Shown one piece after another: positions 35,806 through 43,870 of a stretch of DNA of 64,000 bases. The stretch is from JBBAFB01 sp041655595. GTDB taxonomy: Bacteria; Bacillota; DULZ01. Position 1 is the stretch's first letter, and each line of letters opens with the position of its first letter. The notes under the pieces were generated by a model. It saw only the letters and a list, made by a program, of their open reading frames with translations, searched no databases and was not told the origin of the DNA. Made by a program: the position numbers and the translations under genes. The stretch lies in contig JBBAFB010000001.1 of the NCBI GenBank assembly GCA_041655595.1, forward strand, positions 6,071-70,070. Reading direction: 5' to 3'.

Positions 35806-35986
35806 CTTTCCACTCCCTAGTTAAAACAATTTTTTCTCTATTACAAATATAGCATAAAATAAGGAAATGGGGAAGATATTGTTGAAAAAGCTGAAGGCTG
35901 AAAGCGAAAGGTTAAAAACCAGTTAAGAGGAGGATAGAGGTTTTTGTAGCCTTTATCTTGGTTTGGGGTTGGTGGGTTTTTAGCAG

Positions 35987-36042
35987 GTAGAAAGTAGAAG
36001 GTAGAAAGTAGAAAGTAGAAGGTAGAAGGTAGAAAGTAGAAA
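35987..36042. repeat. Eight tandem heptamers GTAGAA(A/G)
   Basis: Eight direct copies of GTAGAAA or GTAGAAG in uninterrupted phase between pilT and pilA. The sequence upstream (35890-35935) is also purine-rich and loosely repetitive. The 353-base gap 35806-36158 otherwise holds a terminator and one inverted repeat, and no gene was found in it. Confidence 0.85.
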
Positions 36043-36074
36043 AAACCGGTTGGAAGGGACCAACCGGTTATAGC
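36042..36074 (-). terminator. Terminator downstream of pilA
   Basis: On the minus strand AACCGGTTGG and CCAACCGGTT form a 10-bp stem with a 6-base loop, followed by TTTTTTCT. It should end the merR-pilB-pilD-pilA transcript. Confidence 0.8.
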
Positions 36075-36127
36075 ACCTTTTTAAAATTACCAAAGACAAT
36101 GAGCCATCTCATTATGTTATTTCGTCA

Positions 36128-36149
36128 AACAGGGAACCGTCCCCCTGTT
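36128..36149. repeat. Inverted repeat AACAGGG-N8-CCCTGTT
   Basis: A 22-base element just behind the pilA stop with 7-bp arms. From memory, similar AACAGGGGGACGGTTCC-type elements occur in many copies in clostridial genomes; only one copy is seen in this window. Confidence 0.55.
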
Positions 36150-36158
36150 TTCCCTCGC

Positions 36159-36521
36159 CTAGGCTTCCGGTTCGCCTAATGTTACTTTGTAATTATCACC
36201 ATCCTTGGTAATAACATACTCTCTTTCATCATCAGATCCATATGGGTTTTTAGGTTCCTCCATTAAATATTTTGGTACTAAACCATAAAAATCGGTACCT
36301 TTTCCAGGAAGGGTCCCTTCTGTAGCTTCATATAGAGAGATTGCACCTTTTATGGTTCTGATATTGGCATCGTTTGCGACATTTGCTGCTTTTTCGGTTG
36401 CGTTATTGTAGACCGGGATAGCTATTGCTACCAGGACACCTATAATACCTACTACTACCATTAGTTCAACCAAAGTAAAACCTTTTTTGTTTTTCAGTTG
36501 TCTTTGGATGTAAGAAATCAT
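36159..36521 (-). CDS. pilA: Major type IV pilin
   Basis: A 120-residue prepilin with a 14-residue leader ending KNKKG, cleaved before FTLVELMVVVGIIGVLVAIA, Phe at +1 and Glu at +5. The short body (DANIRTIKGAISLYEATEGT ... YLMEEPKNPYG) resembles the PulG/PilE-type pseudopilin fold with no cysteines. A strong AGGGAGG ribosome site suits a highly expressed structural subunit. It lies directly behind pilD. Confidence 0.9.
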   Translation of the reverse strand: MISYIQRQLKNKKGFTLVELMVVVGIIGVLVAIAIPVYNNATEKAANVANDANIRTIKGAISLYEATEGTLPGKGTDFYGLVPKYLMEEPKNPYGSDDEREYVITKDGDNYKVTLGEPEA

Positions 36522-36605
36522 TTTTATTCCTCCCTTTTAGTTGTTTGAAATCCTCTATTTAATGTTATGGTATAAAGGGAAAGGTTTTAGACATTTTTCG
36601 TAGAA

Positions 36606-37349
36606 TTATTTTAAAAAATTTAAATAAAAACCAATAATTTGGTGTCCCCATAAAGAAGAAAGGGTTATGCCCAAGGCTAAAAAGGGGCCAAAGGGGATGG
36701 GAGTTTTTTTAGTTTTTCGTCCTGTCGCTAACAAAACGGCCCCGACTAGGCCACCTGTTACAAAGGCTATAAATAGTGCCAATAGGGTGCCCAACTGACC
36801 CAGAGAAAAACCGGCCGCAAACATGAGTTTTATATCCCCACCGCCCATACCCCCTTTACTTAAGATGGCTATTGCCAATAATAAACCACCGCCGATAACA
36901 GCCCCCAAAACCGCCTGCCACCAAGTTTGCTCGGGCAAGAAAATTTGCCATAGAATGGACCAGCCCAAAAGGCTGATCACCAGGGAATCCGGAATAAGCT
37001 GCAGCTCTAAATCAATCATCGTAATCACAATTAAAAGGCTTAAGATAATTAAATATTTAATTAACAAAAACCGAAAGTCTACAGTTAAAAAGGCAATTAA
37101 AAAAACAAAGCCGGTCAAGAGTTCCACCAAGGGGTAACGAAGTCGGATAAGTTCATTACAATAGCGGCATTTGCCCCTTAACAATAAAAAACTCAAAACA
37201 GGAATTAAATCCAAAGGTTCCAGGCCGGTATGGCAATGGGGACAATGGGAAGTGCCGGAAACAATATTTTTATTTTTAGGAATACGAAAAATACAAACAT
37301 TTAAAAAAGAACCGATCACCAATCCGAGGATAAAAATTAGTATTGCCAA
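36606..37349 (-). CDS. pilD: Prepilin peptidase / N-methyltransferase
   Basis: A 247-residue polytopic aspartic protease that removes prepilin leaders and methylates the new N terminus. The methyltransferase loop has the zinc-type CPHCHTGLEPLDLIPVLS and CRYC; catalytic Asp residues are in ITMIDLELQLIPD and KGGMGGGDIKLM. N-terminal LGLVIGSFLNVCIFRIP is standard. It serves all prepilins of the cluster. Confidence 0.95.
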   Translation of the reverse strand: MAILIFILGLVIGSFLNVCIFRIPKNKNIVSGTSHCPHCHTGLEPLDLIPVLSFLLLRGKCRYCNELIRLRYPLVELLTGFVFLIAFLTVDFRFLLIKYLIILSLLIVITMIDLELQLIPDSLVISLLGWSILWQIFLPEQTWWQAVLGAVIGGGLLLAIAILSKGGMGGGDIKLMFAAGFSLGQLGTLLALFIAFVTGGLVGAVLLATGRKTKKTPIPFGPFLALGITLSSLWGHQIIGFYLNFLK

Positions 37350-37369
37350 CTAGTACCACCTGCCAAGTT

Positions 37370-39049
37370 TCAAAGATCATTGCTGTAAGCCACTCTCATC
37401 ACTTCCTTGATCGTGGTTAAGCCCCTAAAGGCTTTTTCGATACCGTCTTCCTGTAAAGTAAGCATACCACTTGCCAGCGCAATAGTCTTTAACTCACTTC
37501 TAGACATTCTTTGCAAAATGCCTTGCCTGATATCGTTATTTACAGGCAATATTTCCGAGATAGCTATCCTCCCCTTATAACCGGTGTAATCACAATGACT
37601 GCAGCCTTTACCTCGCACCGCCTGTCCTAGGGGATAACCCATTTCTGCAATAAAAATTGCTTCCTCGGAAAATTTCTCCGGGCCGTAGCTTTCCTGACAA
37701 TGGGGACAAATCCTTCTAACTAGGCGCTGGGCCACTACCGCCTTTGTAGCGGAGGCGACTAAATAAGGTTCACTTCCCATGTCCAACAAACGGGTAATGG
37801 CACTTGAAGCATCGGCAGTATGTAAGGTACTGAAGACCAAATGGCCTGTGATTGCCGCCCGGATAGCAACCCCCGCTGTCTCCTGATCCCTGATTTCCCC
37901 CACCATAATCACATCGGGGTCCTGACGTAGTATTGAACGCAATCCGGTAGCAAAACTTAGTTCCGGCTTAGAACTCACATTTATTTGATTAACACCCGTT
38001 AAAACATACTCCACAGGGTCCTCTATAGTCATAATATTTAAGTCGGCAGAGTTCAGATAATGCAAGCTGGAATAAAGGGTTGCAGACTTACCGCTACCGG
38101 TAGGCCCCACTACTAAAATCATTCCTTCGGTATTTTTTAAAAGCCGTTTATATTGCTGCAAATTTTTAGGGGAAAAACCTAGTTTTTCTAAAGCTATTAA
38201 GGATTCCACTTGTTCCAAAATCCTTGCCACTAACTTCTCCCCTAGTACAGTGGGCGAGATTGAAAGGCGCAGATTAACAAAACGATCCTTAATTTTTAAA
38301 CTCATTCTGCCATCCCGGGGCAATCTTTTTTCCGTAATGTCCATTCCGGCCATGATTTTAATCCTGGAAATTAAAGGGGGCAAATATTCCAAGCCCAGTT
38401 CCATTACCCCCCTTAAAATACCATCCACCCTATACCTAATTCTTACCCTATTAGTTAAAGGTTCAATATGTATGTCACTGGCGCCCAAGCTGACACCTTG
38501 ACGGATAATAGTATTCACCAAACGAATTAACTGATTTTCATCTACCGAGCTTTCAGCTATTTCCCAGGGTTTTTCCGCCGGTATTCTTTCTCCGGCGGTT
38601 TTATAAGTAAACTCAGTTTCCAACTCTCGAAAGCCGTAATACTTTTCAATATAGGCCGCAATTTCTTGCTCGCCGGCTATGGCAGTTAAGACATTTAAAC
38701 CTGTTGCTTCGCTAATTTCATCAACAGCTAAAATATTTAATGGATCGGCCAAAGCAATTTCTAGCGTCTGATTTCCATAATGAAGGGGAAAGGCTTGATA
38801 TTTTACTGCCAAAGCGGCAGGCAAATGTTGGAGGGCCTGATTATCACCCTTTAACTTGTCAAAATCCGCCAAAGGTATTTTCAATTGCTCCGATAGGGCC
38901 TTAGTTAAATCCTTTTCCGCCAACAAACCCTTTTTGAACAAAATTTTACCCAACCTCTCCCCCGATGCTTGTTGATCATTTAAGGCCTCTGTCAAATCTT
39001 CTTCCTTCAACAAATTAGTGGCAATCAGGATTTCACCCAAAAGTTTCAT
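37370..39049 (-). CDS. pilB: PilB/GspE-type pilus extension ATPase (second copy)
   Basis: A 559-residue ATPase with two N-terminal MshEN-like motifs (LGEILIATNLLKEEDLTEAL and RLGKILFKKGLLAEKDLTKA), candidates for c-di-GMP binding. The core has Walker A (VGPTGSGKSATLYSSL), TIEDPVEYVLTGVNQINVS, STLHTADASSAITRLLD, Walker B (DVIMVGEIRDQETAGVA) and zinc cysteines (ICPHCQESYG, GCSHCDYTGYKGR). It is grouped with pilD and pilA, apart from the first-set pilB at 26988-28670. Confidence 0.95.
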   Translation of the reverse strand: MKLLGEILIATNLLKEEDLTEALNDQQASGERLGKILFKKGLLAEKDLTKALSEQLKIPLADFDKLKGDNQALQHLPAALAVKYQAFPLHYGNQTLEIALADPLNILAVDEISEATGLNVLTAIAGEQEIAAYIEKYYGFRELETEFTYKTAGERIPAEKPWEIAESSVDENQLIRLVNTIIRQGVSLGASDIHIEPLTNRVRIRYRVDGILRGVMELGLEYLPPLISRIKIMAGMDITEKRLPRDGRMSLKIKDRFVNLRLSISPTVLGEKLVARILEQVESLIALEKLGFSPKNLQQYKRLLKNTEGMILVVGPTGSGKSATLYSSLHYLNSADLNIMTIEDPVEYVLTGVNQINVSSKPELSFATGLRSILRQDPDVIMVGEIRDQETAGVAIRAAITGHLVFSTLHTADASSAITRLLDMGSEPYLVASATKAVVAQRLVRRICPHCQESYGPEKFSEEAIFIAEMGYPLGQAVRGKGCSHCDYTGYKGRIAISEILPVNNDIRQGILQRMSRSELKTIALASGMLTLQEDGIEKAFRGLTTIKEVMRVAYSNDL

Positions 39050-39136
39050 GTTTTACCCCCCGACCTTTTATTAATTCTGCTTCACGAACCGAGGGGAATT
39101 TGATAAAATAGATATTTTTGCTACCAAAGATCCGCC

Positions 39137-39649
39137 CTAGCGCTCGGGTTGACATAATTGATTTTTGTCAACAGTCCCCATTTTGTCCGATTCCTGATTC
39201 CCCTGCAACTTAGTTTTAATAAATTCAAAAATATTTTTATTTTGTTCCTCGTAAAGCCTTATTTCTATTATCTTTTTTAATTCAGTTAAATGGTAGACCT
39301 CATTTGCCAGCCTCTTGCTTTCCTCTTTTGCCTGCTGCAGTTCCTCCATAATAGCAGAAAACATTTGAAAAACCGTGGTTTTTAAGTTATGTTCCACTCC
39401 CATAGCACAACTTAAGGTCCTATCCAGTTCCAAGCGTCTTTTGGCTCCCTTGGTAGTATATTGCTCTGTGTGCAAGAGTTCTTTAATTTGACTGAAAATC
39501 TCCAACTGGTTTTCATCAAAACCTTCCGGCTTAGCCTCTAAGTTTCCATTCCATAAAAAATTACTAAACTCTCTCTCCCAATTGCGAATTGTTTTAATAT
39601 CCACTCGCAAAATTCTGCTAACTTGCTGCGGGCTTAACCTCTCCCTCAT
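39137..39649 (-). CDS. MerR-like DNA-binding regulator next to pilB
   Basis: A 170-residue protein with an N-terminal MerR-type helix-turn-helix (LSPQQVSRILRVDIKTIRNW) and a wing-like region, a second segment (QIKELLHTEQYTTKGAKRRL) and a C-terminal coiled coil (MEELQQAKEESKRLANEVYH). No ligand domain is recognised. Its stop lies 88 bases before pilB, so it is a likely regulator of the pilB-pilD-pilA block; this is inferred from position. Confidence 0.7.
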   Translation of the reverse strand: MRERLSPQQVSRILRVDIKTIRNWEREFSNFLWNGNLEAKPEGFDENQLEIFSQIKELLHTEQYTTKGAKRRLELDRTLSCAMGVEHNLKTTVFQMFSAIMEELQQAKEESKRLANEVYHLTELKKIIEIRLYEEQNKNIFEFIKTKLQGNQESDKMGTVDKNQLCQPER

Positions 39650-39781
39650 AATTTCCCCTCCATTATTTCCTTTTATTTACTATTATTAGGGAGGGCCTCT
39701 TAATTTCCTGCCTGATTCAAAATTTTTTCTTCCACTGGCCGCTAAAAACAGGCCGCAAACTTTCTTAGTAGCAGCTTAAGT

Positions 39782-40288
39782 CTAGTTCGAGTGTTCGTAT
39801 TTTGTAACCTTTTTTAAAACTAACTTTTCTAATTGTCTCATAAAACGAGTGCCTATAAATTCGTTTCTATCAAGAGGCATTACCAAGATTGTTAAAAGTC
39901 TTGATCTGTTCCCGCCTAAAACATCAGTAAAAATTTGGTCTCCGATGACTGCAGTTTCAGCAGCTTCAGTATTTAAAACTTCCATCCCTTTAAAAAAGGC
40001 CTTGCGAAACGGTTTGCCCGCACTGGGCACAAAGGGTATCTTTAGCTGCTCCGCAACTTTTGAAACCCTTTCATGGTTATTATTGGAAACAAGACAGGGC
40101 TTAAACTCAAACTTTTTTAACTCCTTAAACCAAGCAAAAATATCCTGATTAAGATTATTGCTGTTCCAATGGGTAATCGTGTTATCCAAATCAATGATTA
40201 AACCTTTAATACCCCTATCCCTTAATTTTGCCAAGGGTACATCCTTTAGCTGGTCCACATAGTAGGCGGGCATAAGACTTTTAAACAT
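39782..40288 (-). CDS. YqeG-family HAD phosphatase
   Basis: A 168-residue HAD superfamily IIIA protein: catalytic motif I GLIIDLDNTITHWN, motif II VSNNNHERVSK, lysine in PSAGKPFRKAFFKG and motif IV VIGDQIFTDVLGGNR. The N terminus FKSLMPAYYVDQLKDVPL is the YqeG hallmark. The substrate is not established (related to phosphatidylglycerophosphate phosphatases). It diverges from sigK. Confidence 0.9.
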   Translation of the reverse strand: MFKSLMPAYYVDQLKDVPLAKLRDRGIKGLIIDLDNTITHWNSNNLNQDIFAWFKELKKFEFKPCLVSNNNHERVSKVAEQLKIPFVPSAGKPFRKAFFKGMEVLNTEAAETAVIGDQIFTDVLGGNRSRLLTILVMPLDRNEFIGTRFMRQLEKLVLKKVTKYEHSN

Positions 40289-40445
40289 GGCAGTTCTCCT
40301 TCTTTTCCATCATCATAAGCATTATAGCAAAGGAGATGCTTTTAATAAAGCCGCACAGACCCTTTTGCCGAAAATTCACTGGTACTAGCAATAGTTTTGA
40401 TTCCACTCATATATATTAAAGTAATAAACAAAGGGGGTTTACAAG

Positions 40446-41156
40446 TTGCTGAATTATCTCCTTTTGGGAGCATTGGCTTTATCAATTATAAAAGGCATCT
40501 CCATGCTGGTTTCCTATATAGGAAATAACGCCTTTCCCCACCCTCTTTCAGAGGAGGAAGAAACAAAATACCTGACCTATCTGCAAGAGGGAGATACAGA
40601 TGCCCGTAATATATTAATAGAACACAATCTACGCTTGGTGGTGCACATTACCAAAAAGTTTGAAGGCACAGGTGAGGATAATGAGGACCTGATTTCCATC
40701 GGTACCCTGGGATTGATCAAAGCAATTGACACCTTTAAGCCGGACAAAGGTACAAGGTTAGCTACTTATGCCGCCCGTTGCATTGAAAATGAAATTTTAA
40801 TGCACTTAAGATATTTAAAAAAAAGTAAAGGTGAGGTATCAATTCACGATCCTATTGGCATAGATAGGGAAGGTAATGAAATTAGTTTAATAGATGTATT
40901 GGGAACGGATCAAGATATTGTGGCGGATACAGTTGAATCTTTGTACGAACAAGAAAGGGTTTTAAATAAGCTGAATTCTTTAACCGCTAGGGAGAAAAAG
41001 GTAGTGATCTTGAGGTATGGTTTATTTAATAACTTCCGCAAAACCCAAAGGGAGATAGCAAAAAAACTGGGTATCTCCAGGTCGTATGTTTCAAGAATTG
41101 AAAAAAAGGCTTTGGAAAAATTAATTAAAGAGATCACCGGAGAAAACCACAAATAA
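40446..41156 (+). CDS. sigK: Sporulation sigma factor SigK
   Basis: A 236-residue pro-sigma-K, the late mother-cell factor. A hydrophobic N-terminal pro-sequence ([20 protein letters not shown]) is removed on activation; region 2 reads [20 protein letters not shown] and region 4 [20 protein letters not shown]. The gene is intact, with no skin element between the two halves. TTG start behind AAAGGGGG. An upstream CATATATAT could be part of a SigE-type promoter, only weakly supported. It converges on ccdA with a 3-base gap. Confidence 0.95.
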   Translation: MLNYLLLGALALSIIKGISMLVSYIGNNAFPHPLSEEEETKYLTYLQEGDTDARNILIEHNLRLVVHITKKFEGTGEDNEDLISIGTLGLIKAIDTFKPDKGTRLATYAARCIENEILMHLRYLKKSKGEVSIHDPIGIDREGNEISLIDVLGTDQDIVADTVESLYEQERVLNKLNSLTAREKKVVILRYGLFNNFRKTQREIAKKLGISRSYVSRIEKKALEKLIKEITGENHK

Positions 41157-41159
41157 ATT

Positions 41160-41843
41160 TTAAAAAATCAAATAAATTAAATAAACACCTAAAGCAATAA
41201 GAATAATTGCACTAATATTAGTAATGATTTGGCTATATTTTTGAAAACTACCCAGGTTTTTAATGACCCCGGTAAAGGTGCCTGCCACCAGTAAGGGCAA
41301 GCCGTGACCCAAACCATAAAAGAAAAGGGATACACCCCCCAAAACCAGATCTCCTTGACTAGCTAAGTATGTTAAAATGACCGCTAAAACCGGGGTAGCA
41401 CAAGGCGAAGCCACCAGCCCAAAAAACAAACCCATAAAAAAGCTGCCGAAAAGACCCCTACCCTTAACAGGCATGGTTTTTAAACCCGGAAAATTGATAG
41501 TGAAAACTCCTAATAAATTTAACCCCATTAAAATAGCCACTACGGCCATGATAAGGTACCAATAGTTTCCGACCCTTCCGAATATTTGGTTTAAGGAAGC
41601 TGCAAGAATACCTAGGATGGCAAAAGTTACCCCCAACCCTACTACGAACGTTAGGGACATCCAAAAGCCCTTTAAACGGGAACTGCTGCTGTAACCACCT
41701 ACATAACCTACCATCACCGGCAACATGGACAGAATACAGGGGCTAAGACTGGTTACAACCCCTGCCGCGAAAATTATGGGTATGGCAAAGAATAAGTTGC
41801 CGGAGAGGGCTTGGGATGCCATCTGGGTAAAGGTTTCTATCAA
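41160..41843 (-). CDS. ccdA: CcdA-type thiol:disulfide transmembrane reductase
   Basis: A 227-residue six-helix protein of the CcdA/DsbD family. The two redox cysteines lie in VVTSLSPCILSMLPVM and GLVASPCATPVLAVIL. CcdA passes electrons from cytoplasmic thioredoxin to extracellular thioredoxin-like proteins, and such a protein is encoded just upstream. TTG start behind GGAGGGAAC. It is the last gene of the selenoprotein-thioredoxin-ccdA run. Confidence 0.9.
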   Translation of the reverse strand: MIETFTQMASQALSGNLFFAIPIIFAAGVVTSLSPCILSMLPVMVGYVGGYSSSSRLKGFWMSLTFVVGLGVTFAILGILAASLNQIFGRVGNYWYLIMAVVAILMGLNLLGVFTINFPGLKTMPVKGRGLFGSFFMGLFFGLVASPCATPVLAVILTYLASQGDLVLGGVSLFFYGLGHGLPLLVAGTFTGVIKNLGSFQKYSQIITNISAIILIALGVYLIYLIF

Positions 41844-41923
41844 GTTTGTTCCCTCCAAAAATAAACATAGTCAACCCATGCTGACATGAGCTTTACCTTA
41901 TAAATAAACCCCGCTGTCTGCCC

Positions 41924-42340
41924 CTATAACAATTCTATTAAAAGGCTTTCCAATTGATTTTTGGACATTACCCCTGAAAGCATCTGACCGCGCTGCTGCC
42001 CGTCGGCATCAACAAAAACATAGCTGGGAATATACATAACTTTTAATTGCGCCGCCAAATTATAGCCCTCATTATCGGTATCAGCTAAGATAAATTGAAT
42101 TTCCGTGCCGTAGGCCTTTTGTAATTCCTCAATAATGGGTTTCATTTTAACGCAGGAAGGGCAGCGATCCGCATAAAACTCAATAAATATAGGCCTGCCT
42201 TCCGCTAAAGCTTGATCAATTTTTTCTTCCGGGTTAATCGTTGCTTCTATAACGGTATTTCTGGCTTTAAGAGCTGGTAAGCCAATGGCTACGACCAAGG
42301 CGAGGCCAATTATAATTGTGATTACTAAATTTTTTTTCAT
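41924..42340 (-). CDS. Membrane-anchored thioredoxin-like protein
   Basis: A 138-residue protein with an N-terminal membrane anchor (LVITIIIGLALVVAIGLPAL) and a thioredoxin domain with the active site FYADRCPSCVKMKP (CPSC) and the cis-proline loop KVMYIPSYVFVD. It faces outwards and is the obvious partner for CcdA encoded 80 bases downstream. Upstream lies an inverted repeat directly before its ribosome site. Confidence 0.88.
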   Translation of the reverse strand: MKKNLVITIIIGLALVVAIGLPALKARNTVIEATINPEEKIDQALAEGRPIFIEFYADRCPSCVKMKPIIEELQKAYGTEIQFILADTDNEGYNLAAQLKVMYIPSYVFVDADGQQRGQMLSGVMSKNQLESLLIELL

Positions 42341-42355
42341 CTAAATCTCCTTCCT

Positions 42356-42391
42356 TATCGGTGTTCGGTGATTGCTGAGCAATCACCGATA
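42356..42391 (-). promoter_or_regulatory. Nested inverted repeat ahead of the thioredoxin-like gene
   Basis: On the minus strand TCGGTGATTGC pairs with GCAATCACCGA over a 3-base loop, and a second ACCGATA follows right before the AAGGAAGGAG ribosome site. TATCGGT can therefore pair with either copy. There is no T run, so it is not a plain terminator; an attenuator or RNA-stability element is possible. Confidence 0.5.
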
Positions 42392-42466
42392 AAAGCTACG
42401 GATTTTAGTATCATTTTGAAAACCGACTAATAAATATCAAATAGCGACCAAACAATAATCAAGTAA

Positions 42467-42760
42467 CTAGTATAATACAAAACCATCTACCACTAAACGT
42501 CTGAATTTGGTGGACCCTTTTAATAGTACCTTCAAACCATCGGGGTTTATCGGGTTTCTTTTATCCACATAAACACTTATTCCGGAGATTTCCTGCTTTT
42601 CGAAATCTTCCGCTTCGGCTTTTTCCGGTTTTCCCGCAAACACGGCAGGAATTTTATAAGCGCCCCCTCACCCACGGCTGATTTCAACCAGCAAGGTTAT
42701 GGTATCCGTCTTTTCTTTGATGTACTCCAATGCGTCCTCAGCAAAATTTACTTCTACCAA
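42467..42760 (-). CDS. HesB/IscA-like selenoprotein (in-frame UGA = Sec31)
   Basis: A 97-residue frame interrupted by one TGA at 42670-42668. Read as selenocysteine it gives ITLLVEISRG-U-GGAYKIP, then GISVYVDKRNPINPDGLKVL and a TAG stop. The pattern (hydrophobic strand, G-U-GG at the place of the GGCSG cysteine, then GI.V.VD) matches the HesB/IscA-like fold; HesB-like selenoproteins are a known class, also called the CC/Se motif family. It lacks the C-terminal CGC of IscA. TTG start behind AAGGTGAT, with a promoter 75 bases upstream. A hairpin 16 bases behind the UGA fits a bacterial SECIS. It leads thioredoxin-like and ccdA genes. Normal gene finding would miss it. Confidence 0.85.
42631..42651 (-). 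other. Candidate bacterial SECIS hairpin
   Basis: Starting 16 bases after the UGA, TTCCTGC and GCGGGAA form a 7-bp stem (one G-U pair) with the loop CGTGTTT, which has a G at its second position as in many bacterial SECIS elements. Distance and size suit SelB recruitment. The coding sequence continues through it. Confidence 0.65.
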
Positions 42761-42832
42761 TATAATCACCTTCTTTGTTTGTTGTTTTGGAAAATCTAAA
42801 ACCGATCCGGAGTCTGCATTAAATTTGTTTCA

Positions 42833-42862
42833 ATTGTACTATATGTGATAATTAGCTGTCAA
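42833..42862 (-). promoter_or_regulatory. SigA-type promoter of the selenoprotein gene
   Basis: On the minus strand TTGACA and TACAAT are separated by 18 bases. Transcription would start near 42826, about 65 bases before the TTG start. This is one of the best promoters in the window and supports a functional gene despite the TGA. Confidence 0.75.
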
Positions 42863-42911
42863 TGGATTTAGCGTAACATAATCTTTAGATATTGCATAAA
42901 TTTATTATAAC

Positions 42912-42940
42912 AAAAAAAGACCCGCTGTTGAACAACGGGC
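42912..42940 (-). terminator. Terminator of the FeS/FmdE operon
   Basis: GCCCGTTGTTCAACAGCGGGTC folds into a stem of about 8 bp and is followed by TTTTTTT on the minus strand, 20 bases behind the stop of the membrane protein gene. Confidence 0.8.
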
Positions 42941-42962
42941 CCTTTCATTATCAAAAAATACT

Positions 42963-43838
42963 TTAATTGTTTTCTTTAGCTGCTGAACCCAAAGATAGTA
43001 GCGGTCTGCGATCCACTAAGGTGCCGCCGATCTTTGGTGATAACAATAACAGCAAGGTAAAGAGACCGGCGGCAGTTCCTACATAAAATTCTGCCTGATA
43101 GTAATTTCCCGTTAGAATTGTTCCTGTCCCCACGGCAAATAAAGCATTAGCTATAACGGCCAGCCAGTATCCCTTGACAGTGCGCCCCGCAAGCAACGGT
43201 ATGCTTACCAAGGCCAGGAATACACCCACTATTACTATTGGGGTGCCGATGGCATTGGAATAGCCCATATATCTGGGGTCGGTCATTAATAAACTCCATA
43301 AGATCCTAAAGGCTCCGTGAAAATTTGCAAAATTCCAGGCGGCGGTTAATCCCAGCGCCATAAATACCACAATGCTGATTGCCTTTTGTTTACCCGAGGC
43401 CTTTTCCAAGAGTAAAATCATCAAAAAAGGTATTAAGCCCAAGGTCATCATTGCCACGGCATTCATGACATAGTCCGTTGCAAATTTTACCATGGGACCA
43501 ATTAAAGCTGCACCTGAAATACAGGGAATAGCTGCCATGCCCAATGCAAAGGGTCTGGCCCAATAATCACCTCTGTTAATCGGACCGGCAAGCAGAAGTA
43601 AGATAACACCGGCAATTATAGAAAGGGCACTCCAAAAAGGATACCAAAAGGTTACCATTTTTGGAGCAGCCACTATAGCCGGGTTACCTGCCTCCGCAAT
43701 AAATTTATAAGCATTTAACAAAATTACCCCCTGTGCATTCATGGCTAACTTTGGTATAACAAAAATACAAATTAAACCTCCAACAATGGCAGTAATAGCC
43801 CCTATTTTCCGTTGACCGGCTGTAGTGTTATTAGTCAA
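42963..43838 (-). CDS. Eight-helix membrane protein of unknown function
   Basis: A 291-residue protein with about eight membrane segments, among them IGAITAIVGGLICIFVIP, ALSIIAGVILLLLAGPI, AVAMMTLGLIPFLMILLL, AISIVVFMALGLTAAWNF, PIVIVGVFLALVSIPLLA and FYVGTAAGLFTLLLLLS. I do not recognise the family and see no cofactor motif. TTG start chosen behind AGGAGGGAAAT. It is the last gene of the operon with the NapG/NapH-like and FmdE-like proteins, so it may be the membrane component that works with the lipoprotein; this is inference. Confidence 0.7.
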   Translation of the reverse strand: MTNNTTAGQRKIGAITAIVGGLICIFVIPKLAMNAQGVILLNAYKFIAEAGNPAIVAAPKMVTFWYPFWSALSIIAGVILLLLAGPINRGDYWARPFALGMAAIPCISGAALIGPMVKFATDYVMNAVAMMTLGLIPFLMILLLEKASGKQKAISIVVFMALGLTAAWNFANFHGAFRILWSLLMTDPRYMGYSNAIGTPIVIVGVFLALVSIPLLAGRTVKGYWLAVIANALFAVGTGTILTGNYYQAEFYVGTAAGLFTLLLLLSPKIGGTLVDRRPLLSLGSAAKENN

Positions 43839-43870
43839 TTGATTTCCCTCCTGTCTTATTATCCAATCAG

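Noticed and set aside
35987..36042. CRISPR-like repeat array.
   Set aside because: Units are 7 bases in direct tandem without spacers, and no cas genes are present.
36522..36605. SigD/sigma-28-like promoter ahead of pilA (TAAA, 15 bases, CCATAACA).
   Set aside because: The match to the -10 is poor, and a co-transcript from pilD is enough to explain expression.
40446..41156. Possible skin-element interruption of sigK.
   Set aside because: The gene is one continuous 236-codon frame with regions 2 and 4 intact.
42668..42670. The TGA could be a nonsense mutation making a pseudogene.
   Set aside because: The frame beyond it is clean and family-like, a hairpin follows at the right distance, and promoter and ribosome site are strong; selenocysteine is the simpler reading, though genome-wide sel genes were not seen in this window.
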